The notes beneath the pieces were generated by a model. That model was not told the DNA's origin and searched no databases. It saw only the letters and a list, made by a program, of their open reading frames with translations. A program made the position numbers and the translations under genes. This document shows positions 8,636 to 16,693 of a DNA stretch of 64,000 nucleotides, one piece after another (position 1 is the first letter of the stretch; each line of letters starts with the position of its first letter). Source of the stretch: Flagellimonas ochracea (GTDB lineage Bacteria > Bacteroidota > Bacteroidia > Flavobacteriales > Flavobacteriaceae); contig NZ_JAAABI010000002.1 of NCBI RefSeq assembly GCF_009903685.1, forward strand, positions 558,001 to 622,000, written 5' to 3'.

Positions 8636-8776
8636 ATCTAACATGGTTTAGTGTTAATGGCTGAAAAGATAGTGAAATTTAGACAATTGAGAATGGGGTT
8701 CGTATTGTATTTAAGTTAAGGCATTTACCAAAAATCAAATACCTGATTTAATCGGGTATAATTCCCGTTAAATTTA

Positions 8777-8784
8777 TAATTTTG
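8777..8784 (+). promoter_or_regulatory. -7 promoter element upstream of ileS
   Basis: TAATTTTG matches TAnnTTTG exactly, 35 bases before the ileS ATG. I see no convincing TTG at the expected upstream distance, so the assignment rests on the -7 box alone. Confidence 0.4.
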
Positions 8785-8818
8785 CAGACTTGGAATTCTA
8801 GAAGCAACACTAGTAAAT

Positions 8819-11800
8819 ATGAAGTTTGCGGAGTATAAAGGATTGGATTTGCCCAAGGTTTCAGAGGATATACTGAAATTTTGGAAAGACCACGGGATTT
8901 TTGAAAAAAGCGTTTCCTTTCGAGAGGGTGGGGAGAGCTATGTGTTTTATGAGGGTCCGCCATCTGCAAATGGGATGCCTGGAATTCACCATGTGATGGC
9001 CCGAACCATCAAAGATATCTTTCCTAGGTACAAGACCATGAAGGGCTATCAGGTTAAACGAAAAGCAGGCTGGGACACCCATGGATTGCCCATTGAAATA
9101 GGCGTTGAAAAAGAACTTGGAATTACCAAAGAGGATATCGGCAAAAAAATATCGGTAGAGGAGTATAATGCGGCCTGCAAAAAAGCAGTGATGCGGTATA
9201 CGGATGTCTGGAACGAAATGACCGAAAAAGTTGGTTACTGGGTGGATATGGACGACCCTTACATCACCTACAAACCCAAATACATGGAATCGGTTTGGTG
9301 GTTGCTTAAGCAAATTTACGATAAAGGACTGCTGTATAAGGGCTATACCATTCAACCTTATTCGCCCAAGGCAGGTACTGGATTGAGTTCCCATGAACTG
9401 AACCAACCCGGGACCTACCAAGATGTGACGGATACCACGGTTACTGCTCAATTTAAAGCAAAAACACAGACCCTCCCCGATTTTTTGAAGGCTGTTGAAG
9501 GACATATTTACTTTTTGGCATGGACGACCACTCCGTGGACACTTCCTTCCAATACGGCACTGACAGTAGGCCCAAAAATTAAATACGTTCTGGTTAGGAC
9601 TTTTAATCAATATACTTTTGAACCGATTTCGGTAGTTCTGGCAAAGAATTTGGTCGGAAAACAATTCGCCGGTAAGTTTATTGCGGTAGAAACCGAAGCT
9701 GAATTGAATGCTTTTGAAGAAGGAGATAAAAAAATTCCCTATCTAGTAGGTGAATCTTTTTTTGGGAAGGATTTGATCGGAATCCGATACGAGCAGTTGA
9801 TAGACTATGTGCAACCCTATCAAAACCCTGAAAATGCATTTAGGGTCATTTCCGGGGATTTCGTGACTACGGAAGATGGAACAGGAATTGTACATACGGC
9901 CCCCACCTTTGGTGCGGACGATGCTCTTGTGGCGAAACAGGCAATACCTGAGGTTCCCCCGATGCTTGTTTTGGACGAAAACGATAATCCCGTGCCTTTG
10001 GTGGATTTACAGGGCCGTTTTAGACCAGAAATGGGGGAGTTTGGGGGGAAGTATGTCAAAAACGAGTATTACGAAGAAGGACAAGCACCCGAAAAGTCGG
10101 TTGATGTTGAGATAGCCATCAAACTGAAAATAGAGAACAAGGCCTTTAAGGTTGAAAAATACGTACACAGCTATCCCAATTGCTGGCGTACTGACAAACC
10201 CATTTTGTATTATCCCTTGGATTCATGGTTCATTAAAGTGACTGATGTAAAGGATCGGATGTTTGAGCTGAACCAAACCATCAACTGGAAGCCCAAAGCC
10301 ACGGGAGAAGGACGTTTTGGAAACTGGTTGTCAAACGCAAACGATTGGAACCTTTCCAGGTCAAGATATTGGGGAATCCCACTTCCCATTTGGCGCACTG
10401 ATGATGGCAAAGAGGAAATGATTATCGGTTCGGTTGAAGAGTTGAAAAATGCAATGGCGAAAGCGATGGAAGCCGGAGTGTTGGAACAAGATATTTTTTC
10501 CGATTTTGTGGTTGGCGATATGAGCGAGGCCAACTATGACAAAATCGATTTGCACAAGAACATTGTTGACCAAATAACTTTAGTGTCACCCTCGGGACAA
10601 CCCATGAAGCGCGAGACGGATCTTATTGATGTTTGGTTCGATAGTGGGTCCATGCCCTATGCCCAATGGCATTATCCTTTTGAAAATAGGGAATTGATTG
10701 ACGAGGGCATCGCTTTCCCAGCCAATTTTATTGCCGAAGGGGTGGACCAAACAAGAGGATGGTTCTATACACTGCACGCCATAGCCACCATGGTGTTTGA
10801 TACGGTATCCTATAAAAATGTGGTTTCAAATGGACTAGTGCTGGACAAGGAGGGCAAGAAAATGTCCAAACGGTTGGGCAACGCCGTAGATCCTTTCAAG
10901 GTACTGCCCGAACATGGGGCCGATGCCACGAGATGGTATATGATATCCAATGCCAATCCTTGGGACAACCTGAAGTTTGATGTTGATGGGATTGTCGAGG
11001 TAAAAAGAAAGTTCTTTGGGACGCTTTACAACACCTATTCCTTTATGGCGCTTTATGCCAACATAGACGAGTTCACATATAGCGAGGATGAGGTGCCATT
11101 AAAGGACAGACCTGAAATCGACCAATGGATTTTGTCCGAATTATATACCCTGATCCAGCATGTGGATGAGGCCTATGCAGATTATGAAGCCACCAAAGCA
11201 GCTAGGATGATTTCGGATTTTGTGCAGGAAAACCTGAGCAATTGGTATGTTCGGTTAAGTAGAAGACGGTTCTGGAAAGGAGACTATCAACAAGATAAAA
11301 TATCGGCCTACCAAACCTTGTATACCTGTTTGGTGACGGTTGCCAAACTCTCTGCACCCATAGCACCGTTCTTTATGGATCAGCTCTATAAAGATTTGGA
11401 CTCCAACACGCAAAAAGAAGGTTTTGAAAGTGTGCATTTAGCCAAGTTCCCGGCGTTTGATGAAAAGATGGTCAACAAAAAGCTAGAACGCAAGATGCAA
11501 TTGGCTCAAAGAATAGCATCTCTGGTGCTGTCCATCCGTCAGAAAGAAAAAATTAAAGTGCGTCAGCCTTTGCAGAAGATTATGATTCCTATTTTGGACC
11601 ATAACCAAAGGGAGGACATCGAGGCCGTATCCGGTTTGATAAAGTCGGAGGTCAATGTGAAAGAGATCGAACTTCTTGATGATGCCTCTGGCATTTTGGT
11701 AAAACAAATAAAACCTAACTTTAAGGTTTTAGGGCCAAAACATGGCAAAGATATGAAAGCCATTGCAGGCGCTGTTGCCCAATTAGGGCAGGAAGACATC

Positions 11801-12220
11801 CAAAAAATTGAAAAGGAGGGCGAATTATTGCTGCAATTGGAAAATAAAAACCTTACTTTAGAGTTAACCGATGTAGAGATCAGTTCCCAAGATATTGAAG
11901 GTTGGTTGGTGGCAAGTTCCGGTCCTTTGACAGTCGCTTTGGACGTCACCATTGACGATAACTTAAAAAAAGAAGGAATAGCCAGGGAATTGGTAAATAG
12001 GATTCAGAACATTAGGAAAGAATCAGGTTTTGAAGTAACCGATAAAATAGATATTAAAATCTTGAAAGATGGTTTGGTGGAAAGTGCGGTTTCCAGTAAC
12101 GAAGACTATATTAAAACCGAAACACTGACAGCAGAACTCAACTTTGAGGAAAAATTAGAAGAGGGCATAGCAATTGCCTTTGATGACGTGAATACAAAAT
12201 TGTTTATCCAAAAGCACTAG
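8819..12220 (+). CDS. ileS: Isoleucyl-tRNA synthetase
   Basis: The 1133-residue protein charges tRNA-Ile. The class I signature appears as GMPGIHH at about 52-58 (HIGH-like) and KKMSKR at about 680-685. A large editing domain lies between them (TTTPWTLPSNTA, and TAPTFGADD). WDTHGLPIE and YWGIPLPIW are further conserved blocks. Length suits the long bacterial/eukaryotic-like IleS clade found in Bacteroidota, some of which confer mupirocin tolerance (family knowledge, not shown here). The next gene starts four bases after the stop, so ileS and the DksA-like gene form an operon ended by the terminator at 12609. Confidence 0.95.
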   Translation: MKFAEYKGLDLPKVSEDILKFWKDHGIFEKSVSFREGGESYVFYEGPPSANGMPGIHHVMARTIKDIFPRYKTMKGYQVKRKAGWDTHGLPIEIGVEKELGITKEDIGKKISVEEYNAACKKAVMRYTDVWNEMTEKVGYWVDMDDPYITYKPKYMESVWWLLKQIYDKGLLYKGYTIQPYSPKAGTGLSSHELNQPGTYQDVTDTTVTAQFKAKTQTLPDFLKAVEGHIYFLAWTTTPWTLPSNTALTVGPKIKYVLVRTFNQYTFEPISVVLAKNLVGKQFAGKFIAVETEAELNAFEEGDKKIPYLVGESFFGKDLIGIRYEQLIDYVQPYQNPENAFRVISGDFVTTEDGTGIVHTAPTFGADDALVAKQAIPEVPPMLVLDENDNPVPLVDLQGRFRPEMGEFGGKYVKNEYYEEGQAPEKSVDVEIAIKLKIENKAFKVEKYVHSYPNCWRTDKPILYYPLDSWFIKVTDVKDRMFELNQTINWKPKATGEGRFGNWLSNANDWNLSRSRYWGIPLPIWRTDDGKEEMIIGSVEELKNAMAKAMEAGVLEQDIFSDFVVGDMSEANYDKIDLHKNIVDQITLVSPSGQPMKRETDLIDVWFDSGSMPYAQWHYPFENRELIDEGIAFPANFIAEGVDQTRGWFYTLHAIATMVFDTVSYKNVVSNGLVLDKEGKKMSKRLGNAVDPFKVLPEHGADATRWYMISNANPWDNLKFDVDGIVEVKRKFFGTLYNTYSFMALYANIDEFTYSEDEVPLKDRPEIDQWILSELYTLIQHVDEAYADYEATKAARMISDFVQENLSNWYVRLSRRRFWKGDYQQDKISAYQTLYTCLVTVAKLSAPIAPFFMDQLYKDLDSNTQKEGFESVHLAKFPAFDEKMVNKKLERKMQLAQRIASLVLSIRQKEKIKVRQPLQKIMIPILDHNQREDIEAVSGLIKSEVNVKEIELLDDASGILVKQIKPNFKVLGPKHGKDMKAIAGAVAQLGQEDIQKIEKEGELLLQLENKNLTLELTDVEISSQDIEGWLVASSGPLTVALDVTIDDNLKKEGIARELVNRIQNIRKESGFEVTDKIDIKILKDGLVESAVSSNEDYIKTETLTAELNFEEKLEEGIAIAFDDVNTKLFIQKH

Positions 12221-12223
12221 AAA

Positions 12224-12607
12224 ATGGCAAATGAATTAAAAGTAAGATACTCGGATAAAGAACTTGCAGAGTTCAGAAAATTGATTGAAGAAAAAATTGA
12301 AAAGGCAAAGAGCCACCTGGACTTGTTAAAAAGTTCCTATATGAACGATGGCAATAACGGTACGGATGACACTTCGCCAACCTTTAAAGCGTTTGAAGAA
12401 GGTTCCGAGACCATGAGCAAAGAAGCCAATACGCAATTGGCCATACGCCAGGAGAAATTCATCAGGGATTTAAAAAATGCCCTATTGCGCATTGAGAACA
12501 AAACATATGGAATATGCCGTGTCACCGGAAAGCTAATCAACAAGGAAAGGTTGAAGTTGGTGCCCCATGCCACGCTGAGCATTGAAGCCAAAAACATGCA
12601 GAAATAA
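12224..12607 (+). CDS. DksA/TraR-family RNA polymerase regulator
   Basis: The 127-residue protein has the DksA layout: an N-terminal coiled coil (about 1-90) and a C-terminal zinc-finger-like segment YGICRVTGKLINKERL at about 97-112. Only one cysteine remains of the four that bind zinc, as in many Bacteroidota homologues, so the finger is probably metal-free. DksA-type proteins enter the RNA polymerase secondary channel and help ppGpp adjust transcription. Immediate coupling to ileS (four-base gap) would tie its expression to the aminoacylation machinery. The family is clear; whether it is the cell's main DksA is not. Confidence 0.85.
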   Translation: MANELKVRYSDKELAEFRKLIEEKIEKAKSHLDLLKSSYMNDGNNGTDDTSPTFKAFEEGSETMSKEANTQLAIRQEKFIRDLKNALLRIENKTYGICRVTGKLINKERLKLVPHATLSIEAKNMQK

Positions 12608-12608
12608 C

Positions 12609-12630
12609 AAAACGCCTTAGGGCGTTTTTT
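12609..12630 (+). terminator. Rho-independent terminator after the ileS-dksA-like operon
   Basis: AAAACGCC (12609-12616) and GGCGTTTT (12621-12628) pair around a TTAG loop, with a run of six T from 12625. The stem begins two bases after the stop codon of the DksA-like gene. A TTG at 12629 lies in the T-run and is therefore unlikely to start the next gene. Confidence 0.85.
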
Positions 12631-12634
12631 GTTT

Positions 12635-13255
12635 ATGAGAGCTCTGTTTTTCCTATTGGGGTTTTTCCTGTTGGGCAGTTTAAATGGTCAAAAGCTAGTG
12701 GAGAAAGGCCTGATAGGCCCTCATATAGAATCCATTCATATTAACGCCCATTTCTGTTATCAAATCGAGGTAAATACGCACCAAGGGGACGAGATACAGG
12801 TTTTGGCCAATATTGAAGGAGAATATACCAAAGATCTACTGGTAGGCCTCACAGAAAGTGGCAATACAGTTTTTGTTGATGCTGGTTTTCAACCCAATTT
12901 CATCAACCCCAATGATAAACTTAGCGCGCACAAGGTAATCTCAATTGCCCTGCAAGTAACACTCCCCGAGTACAAGGAGGTCCATATCTATGGTACAAAC
13001 AGCAATACGAAAGTTTCAGGGAATTTTAGAAAATTGGAAATAAAAATAGCCGATGGGAGGTGTGTATTGCAAGACGTCATAGAGCATGTAGTTGTAACTA
13101 CACAAAAAGCGGATATATTTTTAAATATCCCCAAAGGGGATGTCACTGCCAAAAGCCTTTATGGAGAAATACATGAAGAGTTCATACCCACTGGGGATTA
13201 CCGATACATATTGAACACTGTTGAAGGGAATATCCACCTTAAGAAAACAAAATAA
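12635..13255 (+). CDS. Secreted protein with DUF4097/DUF2807-like adhesin fold
   Basis: The 206-residue product has a signal peptide ending LNGQ and then short beta strands without charged-cluster motifs (VHIYGTNSNTKVSG, VEGNIHLKKTK). This right-handed beta repeat pattern is like the DUF4097/DUF2807 'head GIN' proteins of Bacteroidota. Location is probably periplasmic or cell-surface; the role is unknown. Start: ATG at 12635 right after the terminator. lspA follows 32 bases downstream. Confidence 0.5.
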   Translation: MRALFFLLGFFLLGSLNGQKLVEKGLIGPHIESIHINAHFCYQIEVNTHQGDEIQVLANIEGEYTKDLLVGLTESGNTVFVDAGFQPNFINPNDKLSAHKVISIALQVTLPEYKEVHIYGTNSNTKVSGNFRKLEIKIADGRCVLQDVIEHVVVTTQKADIFLNIPKGDVTAKSLYGEIHEEFIPTGDYRYILNTVEGNIHLKKTK

Positions 13256-13261
13256 TATCCC

Positions 13262-13269
13262 TACTTTTG
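13262..13269 (+). promoter_or_regulatory. -7 promoter element upstream of lspA
   Basis: TACTTTTG matches TAnnTTTG and lies 18 bases before the ATG at 13288. It overlaps an in-frame TTG (13267), so that codon should not be the start. No clear -33 element is present. Confidence 0.4.
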
Positions 13270-13287
13270 CGCAATCTTTTTAAAAGC

Positions 13288-13917
13288 ATGAATTTAAAGA
13301 AGTCCTTGTTGATTATCATATTGGTATTGGTGATTGACCAAATCAGTAAAATTTATATCAAGACAAATTTTGTGTTGGGAGAATCCCATGAAGTCTTTAG
13401 CTGGTTCAAAATACTATTTATAGAAAATGAAGGTGCCGCCTGGGGGACAAAGCTTAGCGACATTTTACCCATTTCTGAGTCAGCTGGAAAGTTGGTGTTG
13501 ACGGTTTTTCGGATTTTTGCTGTTTTTGGGATTGCTTATTGGCTATGGGACATTATTAAAAAACAATCCTCAAGAACCTTGATCCTGGCTGTTTCGCTAA
13601 TATTTGCTGGAGCGTTGGGAAATATTATTGACTCGGTTTTTTATGGGACTTTATTCGATGAAAGCAATGGACAGGTGGCCACCCTATTTTCCAAAGAGCC
13701 ATATGGTAAGCTGTTTTATGGCAAGGTGGTAGACATGCTATATTTTCCTTTGATCGATACCACTTGGCCAGATTGGGTGCCTTCGTTGGGTGGGAAAAGC
13801 TTTCGATTTTTCGAGCCGGTTTTCAATATAGCTGATACGGCCATCAGTACTGGGGTGGGCATATTGATTGTCTTCAACAAAAAAGCGTTTCCAAAGAAGG
13901 AAGAAGAAGCCTCCTAG
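13288..13917 (+). CDS. lspA: Lipoprotein signal peptidase (signal peptidase II)
   Basis: The 209-residue inner-membrane aspartyl protease cleaves the signal peptides of prolipoproteins after lipid attachment, which fits the many lipoproteins in this window. It has about four membrane segments. VIDQISK near the N-terminus, ENEGAAWG, the GNIIDSVFYG segment with the first catalytic Asp, and VFNIADTAISTG with the second are all present. It is longer than E. coli LspA (164 residues) because of an insert between the third and fourth helices, as is usual in Bacteroidota. The stop codon overlaps the stop of the convergent 5-formyl-THF cyclo-ligase gene (shared CTAG). Confidence 0.95.
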   Translation: MNLKKSLLIIILVLVIDQISKIYIKTNFVLGESHEVFSWFKILFIENEGAAWGTKLSDILPISESAGKLVLTVFRIFAVFGIAYWLWDIIKKQSSRTLILAVSLIFAGALGNIIDSVFYGTLFDESNGQVATLFSKEPYGKLFYGKVVDMLYFPLIDTTWPDWVPSLGGKSFRFFEPVFNIADTAISTGVGILIVFNKKAFPKKEEEAS

Positions 13918-14477
13918 AATTGGTGAACCATATCGGGAGTTATGCAGTAGTCAAGTGCCACATCATTTTCATGTGTGTCAGAAATGGAATCATTCATGGG
14001 CTCAAAAAGAGAAAGCCCTACTTTCACTACATTTTTTCTACATTTCCCCAAAAAAGTATCGTAATATCCCTTACCGTATCCAACACGATGTCCGTTACCA
14101 TCTACGGCCAGTAGAGGAACAAAAACCACATCAATTTTGTTTTCAGGAACTGGAATACCATCCATTGGCTCTGGAATATTCCAGTTATTTTTTTTGAGCA
14201 CCGTGTTATCTGTCAATAAAAAGTTCACCATGGAATGGGGACCATCAACTTTGGGTACAACTACATTTTTGTCCCTGCCTTGCAAGAGGGTTATCAAAGG
14301 AAGCGTATCCACCTCTTTGTTTTCTTCTATGCTCAAAAAAATATGGAAATAAAAAAAATCCCAAATTGGGATTTTGAGTGCATGATTTGCTATTGTAAGA
14401 CTTGCATTTGAAATGTAGGAATTACTAAACTCCTTTCTCAGCCTCAAATACTTTTTCCTAAGTTCATGCTTCAACAT
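13914..14477 (-). CDS. 5-formyltetrahydrofolate cyclo-ligase
   Basis: The 187-residue cytosolic enzyme (MTHFS) uses ATP to convert 5-formyl-THF to 5,10-methenyl-THF, returning folate to the one-carbon pool. The N-terminal KHELRKKYLRLRKEF is a typical start, and GNGHRVGYGKGYYDTFL (about residues 126-142) is the family's ATP/folate-binding signature. It sits tail-to-tail with lspA. Another folate gene, fhs, is in this window but not adjacent. Upstream (14478-14819) lies a possible small membrane protein gene and an RNA-like inverted repeat. Confidence 0.9.
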   Translation of the reverse strand: MLKHELRKKYLRLRKEFSNSYISNASLTIANHALKIPIWDFFYFHIFLSIEENKEVDTLPLITLLQGRDKNVVVPKVDGPHSMVNFLLTDNTVLKKNNWNIPEPMDGIPVPENKIDVVFVPLLAVDGNGHRVGYGKGYYDTFLGKCRKNVVKVGLSLFEPMNDSISDTHENDVALDYCITPDMVHQF

Positions 14478-14519
14478 AAATCGTAGAAATGTTTGGGGTG
14501 TGTTTCGGAAAAGGCGTAT

Positions 14520-14606
14520 TTACTCCCTGGTCGATACAGAGAAAAAGATTTTGAAAAACAACATCAAAATCAAATACATTCCCAAAACGATAACATAGTT
14601 TTCCAT
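14520..14606 (-). CDS. Possible 28-aa membrane microprotein upstream of the cyclo-ligase gene
   Basis: ATG at 14606 opens a 28-codon frame, MENYVIVLGMYLILMLFFKI plus a short polar tail, ending in TAA at 14520-14522. It is a single hydrophobic helix with a charged C-terminus, the common form of bacterial microproteins. It reads toward the cyclo-ligase gene, starting 129 bases upstream of it, in a region otherwise without genes. AT-rich DNA often yields hydrophobic frames by chance, so this is a candidate only. Confidence 0.3.
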   Translation of the reverse strand: MENYVIVLGMYLILMLFFKIFFSVSTRE

Positions 14607-14742
14607 AGAATCGTATTTACATGGTTAAATCTAAGTAAAAGAATCGAAAAGTTTACTACGAAATGCGTTTTTTATCGGTGAAATACATCATTTTTAGTAA
14701 CAGTTTAACATTTTTTCTTATTGTTTGAACACTTTTGAACAC

Positions 14743-14819
14743 GTGGTTGGTTACAACACCACTTTCCAAATTAAACCTATGGTTTATTCTTAAAGTATAA
14801 ACAGCCAACCACAAACGTA
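14743..14819 (-). ncRNA. Structured RNA / leader candidate upstream of the cyclo-ligase gene
   Basis: GTGGTTGG (14743-14750) and CCAACCAC (14805-14812) are perfect inverted arms 54 bases apart. Inside, GTTTAT (14782-14787) can pair with ATAAAC (14797-14802), while AAACC (14773-14777) can instead pair with GGTTT (14781-14785), so two mutually exclusive hairpins exist. On the minus strand a TACGTTTG -7 box (14819-14812) lies so that transcription would begin near the first arm. It may be a leader of the cyclo-ligase gene or a separate small RNA; no terminator is visible on the minus strand. The rest of the gene-free stretch 14607-14742 shows only a direct TTTGAACAC repeat (14724 and 14734). Confidence 0.3.
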
Positions 14820-14866
14820 AACGTCAAATCCATCAACTTGAAGACAAGACACTTTGAATTTAAGGT

Positions 14867-14874
14867 TACCTTTG
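14867..14874 (+). promoter_or_regulatory. -7 promoter element upstream of uvrC
   Basis: TACCTTTG matches TAnnTTTG and lies 18 bases before the ATG at 14893. It is inside the in-frame extension that would begin at a TTG at 14854, so it supports the later start. Confidence 0.4.
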
Positions 14875-14892
14875 TTAGGAACGTCTTGTTAT

Positions 14893-16683
14893 ATGTCGGA
14901 AAAATCTCCAATACAGGTTCAAATAAGTGCATTGCCATCCGGCCCTGGGGTGTACCAGTTTTATGATGTTGATGGTGATATTCTTTATGTTGGAAAAGCA
15001 AAAAACCTCAAAAAAAGGGTATCGTCTTACTTCAACAAAAAGCAGGAGTATGGAAAAACCAGGGTCCTGGTAAAAAAAATACGTTCCATAAAGCATATTG
15101 TAGTTCCTACTGAGTCGGATGCGTTGCTTTTGGAGAACAATTTAATCAAGAAGTTGCAGCCACGTTATAATGTGATGCTTAAGGATGATAAATCCTATCC
15201 ATGGATCTGTATAAAGAATGAACGTTTTCCCCGAGTGTTCCCGACGCGCAAATTAATCAATGATGGGTCAGAGTATTTTGGGCCTTATACCAGCATGAAA
15301 ACTGTTAGGACGCTCTTGGAGCTTGTAAAAAGTCTGTACCCATTGCGAACGTGCAACTACGATCTTTCCGAGGAAAAAATAGCATCTGGGAAGTATAAGG
15401 TTTGTCTGGAATATCATTTGGGAAATTGTTTGGGTCCTTGCGAGGGCCTGCAGAGCGAAGCAGAATATCATGGGCAAGTTGAGGATATACGACAGATCAT
15501 CAAGGGGAATTTTAAAAATTCCCTCCAATCTTTCAAAACCCAGATGAAGGAATTTGCTGCTACCATGAAGTTCGAAAAGGCGCAGCGTATCAAGAACAAA
15601 ATTGATATTTTGGAGAATTATCAGGCCAAATCAACAGTGGTCAATCCAAAAATTGATAATGTTGATGTTTTTACCATCATTTCGGATGAAACACATGCCT
15701 ATATCAACTTCTTGCAATTATCGCACGGATCAATCGTAAGGTCACATACCTTGGAAATAAGGAAAAAATTGGATGAAACCGACGAGGAGTTGTTGGCCTT
15801 GGCCATAACAGAGATACGACAGCGGTTTAAGTCCCAATCCAAAGAAATATACTTGCAATTTCCCGTGATGGTGGAAGATACCCTAAAGGTTACACTTCCC
15901 AAGTTAGGAGATAAGCGAAGGCTTTTGGAGCTCTCTGAGCGCAACGCCCGTTTTTATAGACAGGATCGTTTGAAGCAAATAAGAATTACTGATCCGGATC
16001 GGCATACTAAAAGGCTCATGGCCCAGATGAAGGCGGATTTGCGACTTTCTGAAGAACCCACGCATATTGAGTGCTTTGACAATTCCAACATTCAAGGAAC
16101 CAACCCCGTGGCGGCCTGTGTGGTTTTTAAGAGCGGAAAACCCTCCAAAAAGGATTATAGACATTTCAATATTAAAACGGTGGAAGGTCCAGATGACTTT
16201 GCCAGTATGGAAGAAGTAGTTTACAGGAGATACAATCGGCTGTTGAAAGAGGGGGAGCCTTTGCCACAACTTGTTGTAATCGATGGGGGCAAGGGACAAT
16301 TGTCTTCTGCCTTGAAAAGCCTAAATGCCCTGGACCTAAGAGGAAAGATTGCCATTATAGGCATCGCCAAACGGTTAGAGGAGATTTATTTCCCCGGAGA
16401 TTCGATACCATTGTATCTGGACAAACGGTCTGAGACCTTAAAGGTTATACAACAGTTACGGAATGAAGCGCATCGATTTGGAATCAATCACCACAGGAAA
16501 AAAAGAAGCAAGGGGGCCATTAACTCGGAACTAGAAAATATTGAAGGCATTGGCGAGAAAACGGTGGAACAGCTACTAAAAAATTTTAAGTCCGTAAAAC
16601 GTGTAAAAGAAGCAACCATTGAGCATCTTGCCGAATCTATTGGAATGGCAAAGGCCAAAAAAATTTATGAAAGATTTCATTGA
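14893..16683 (+). CDS. uvrC: Excinuclease ABC subunit C
   Basis: The 596-residue protein makes both incisions in nucleotide excision repair. GVYQFYDVDGDILYVGKAKN (about residues 18-37) is the GIY-YIG nuclease domain for the 3' cut. A UVR motif-like helix and the UvrC RNase-H-like endonuclease domain follow (ECFDNSNIQGTNPVA, IDGGKGQLSSAL), and the C-terminal helix-hairpin-helix ENIEGIGEKTVEQLL binds DNA. Four cysteines near CNYDLSEEKI...CLEYHLGNCLGPC suggest the Fe-S cluster site known in this family. The patatin gene start lies 11 bases after the stop, so the two are probably co-transcribed. Confidence 0.95.
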   Translation: MSEKSPIQVQISALPSGPGVYQFYDVDGDILYVGKAKNLKKRVSSYFNKKQEYGKTRVLVKKIRSIKHIVVPTESDALLLENNLIKKLQPRYNVMLKDDKSYPWICIKNERFPRVFPTRKLINDGSEYFGPYTSMKTVRTLLELVKSLYPLRTCNYDLSEEKIASGKYKVCLEYHLGNCLGPCEGLQSEAEYHGQVEDIRQIIKGNFKNSLQSFKTQMKEFAATMKFEKAQRIKNKIDILENYQAKSTVVNPKIDNVDVFTIISDETHAYINFLQLSHGSIVRSHTLEIRKKLDETDEELLALAITEIRQRFKSQSKEIYLQFPVMVEDTLKVTLPKLGDKRRLLELSERNARFYRQDRLKQIRITDPDRHTKRLMAQMKADLRLSEEPTHIECFDNSNIQGTNPVAACVVFKSGKPSKKDYRHFNIKTVEGPDDFASMEEVVYRRYNRLLKEGEPLPQLVVIDGGKGQLSSALKSLNALDLRGKIAIIGIAKRLEEIYFPGDSIPLYLDKRSETLKVIQQLRNEAHRFGINHHRKKRSKGAINSELENIEGIGEKTVEQLLKNFKSVKRVKEATIEHLAESIGMAKAKKIYERFH

Positions 16684-16693
16684 CACTATTGAA

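Noticed and set aside
8334-8651. Long open frame on the plus strand opposite the helical lipoprotein gene
   Set aside because: It is the mirror of Ala/Glu/Lys-rich codons (GCN, GAN, AAR) in a repetitive gene and encodes Ala/Ser-rich low-complexity sequence; the minus frame has a proper lipoprotein signal and terminator.
14478-14819. 6S RNA upstream of the cyclo-ligase gene
   Set aside because: The neighbour relation holds in gammaproteobacteria, but I could not find the long rod with central bubble here; only a shorter hairpin region is visible.
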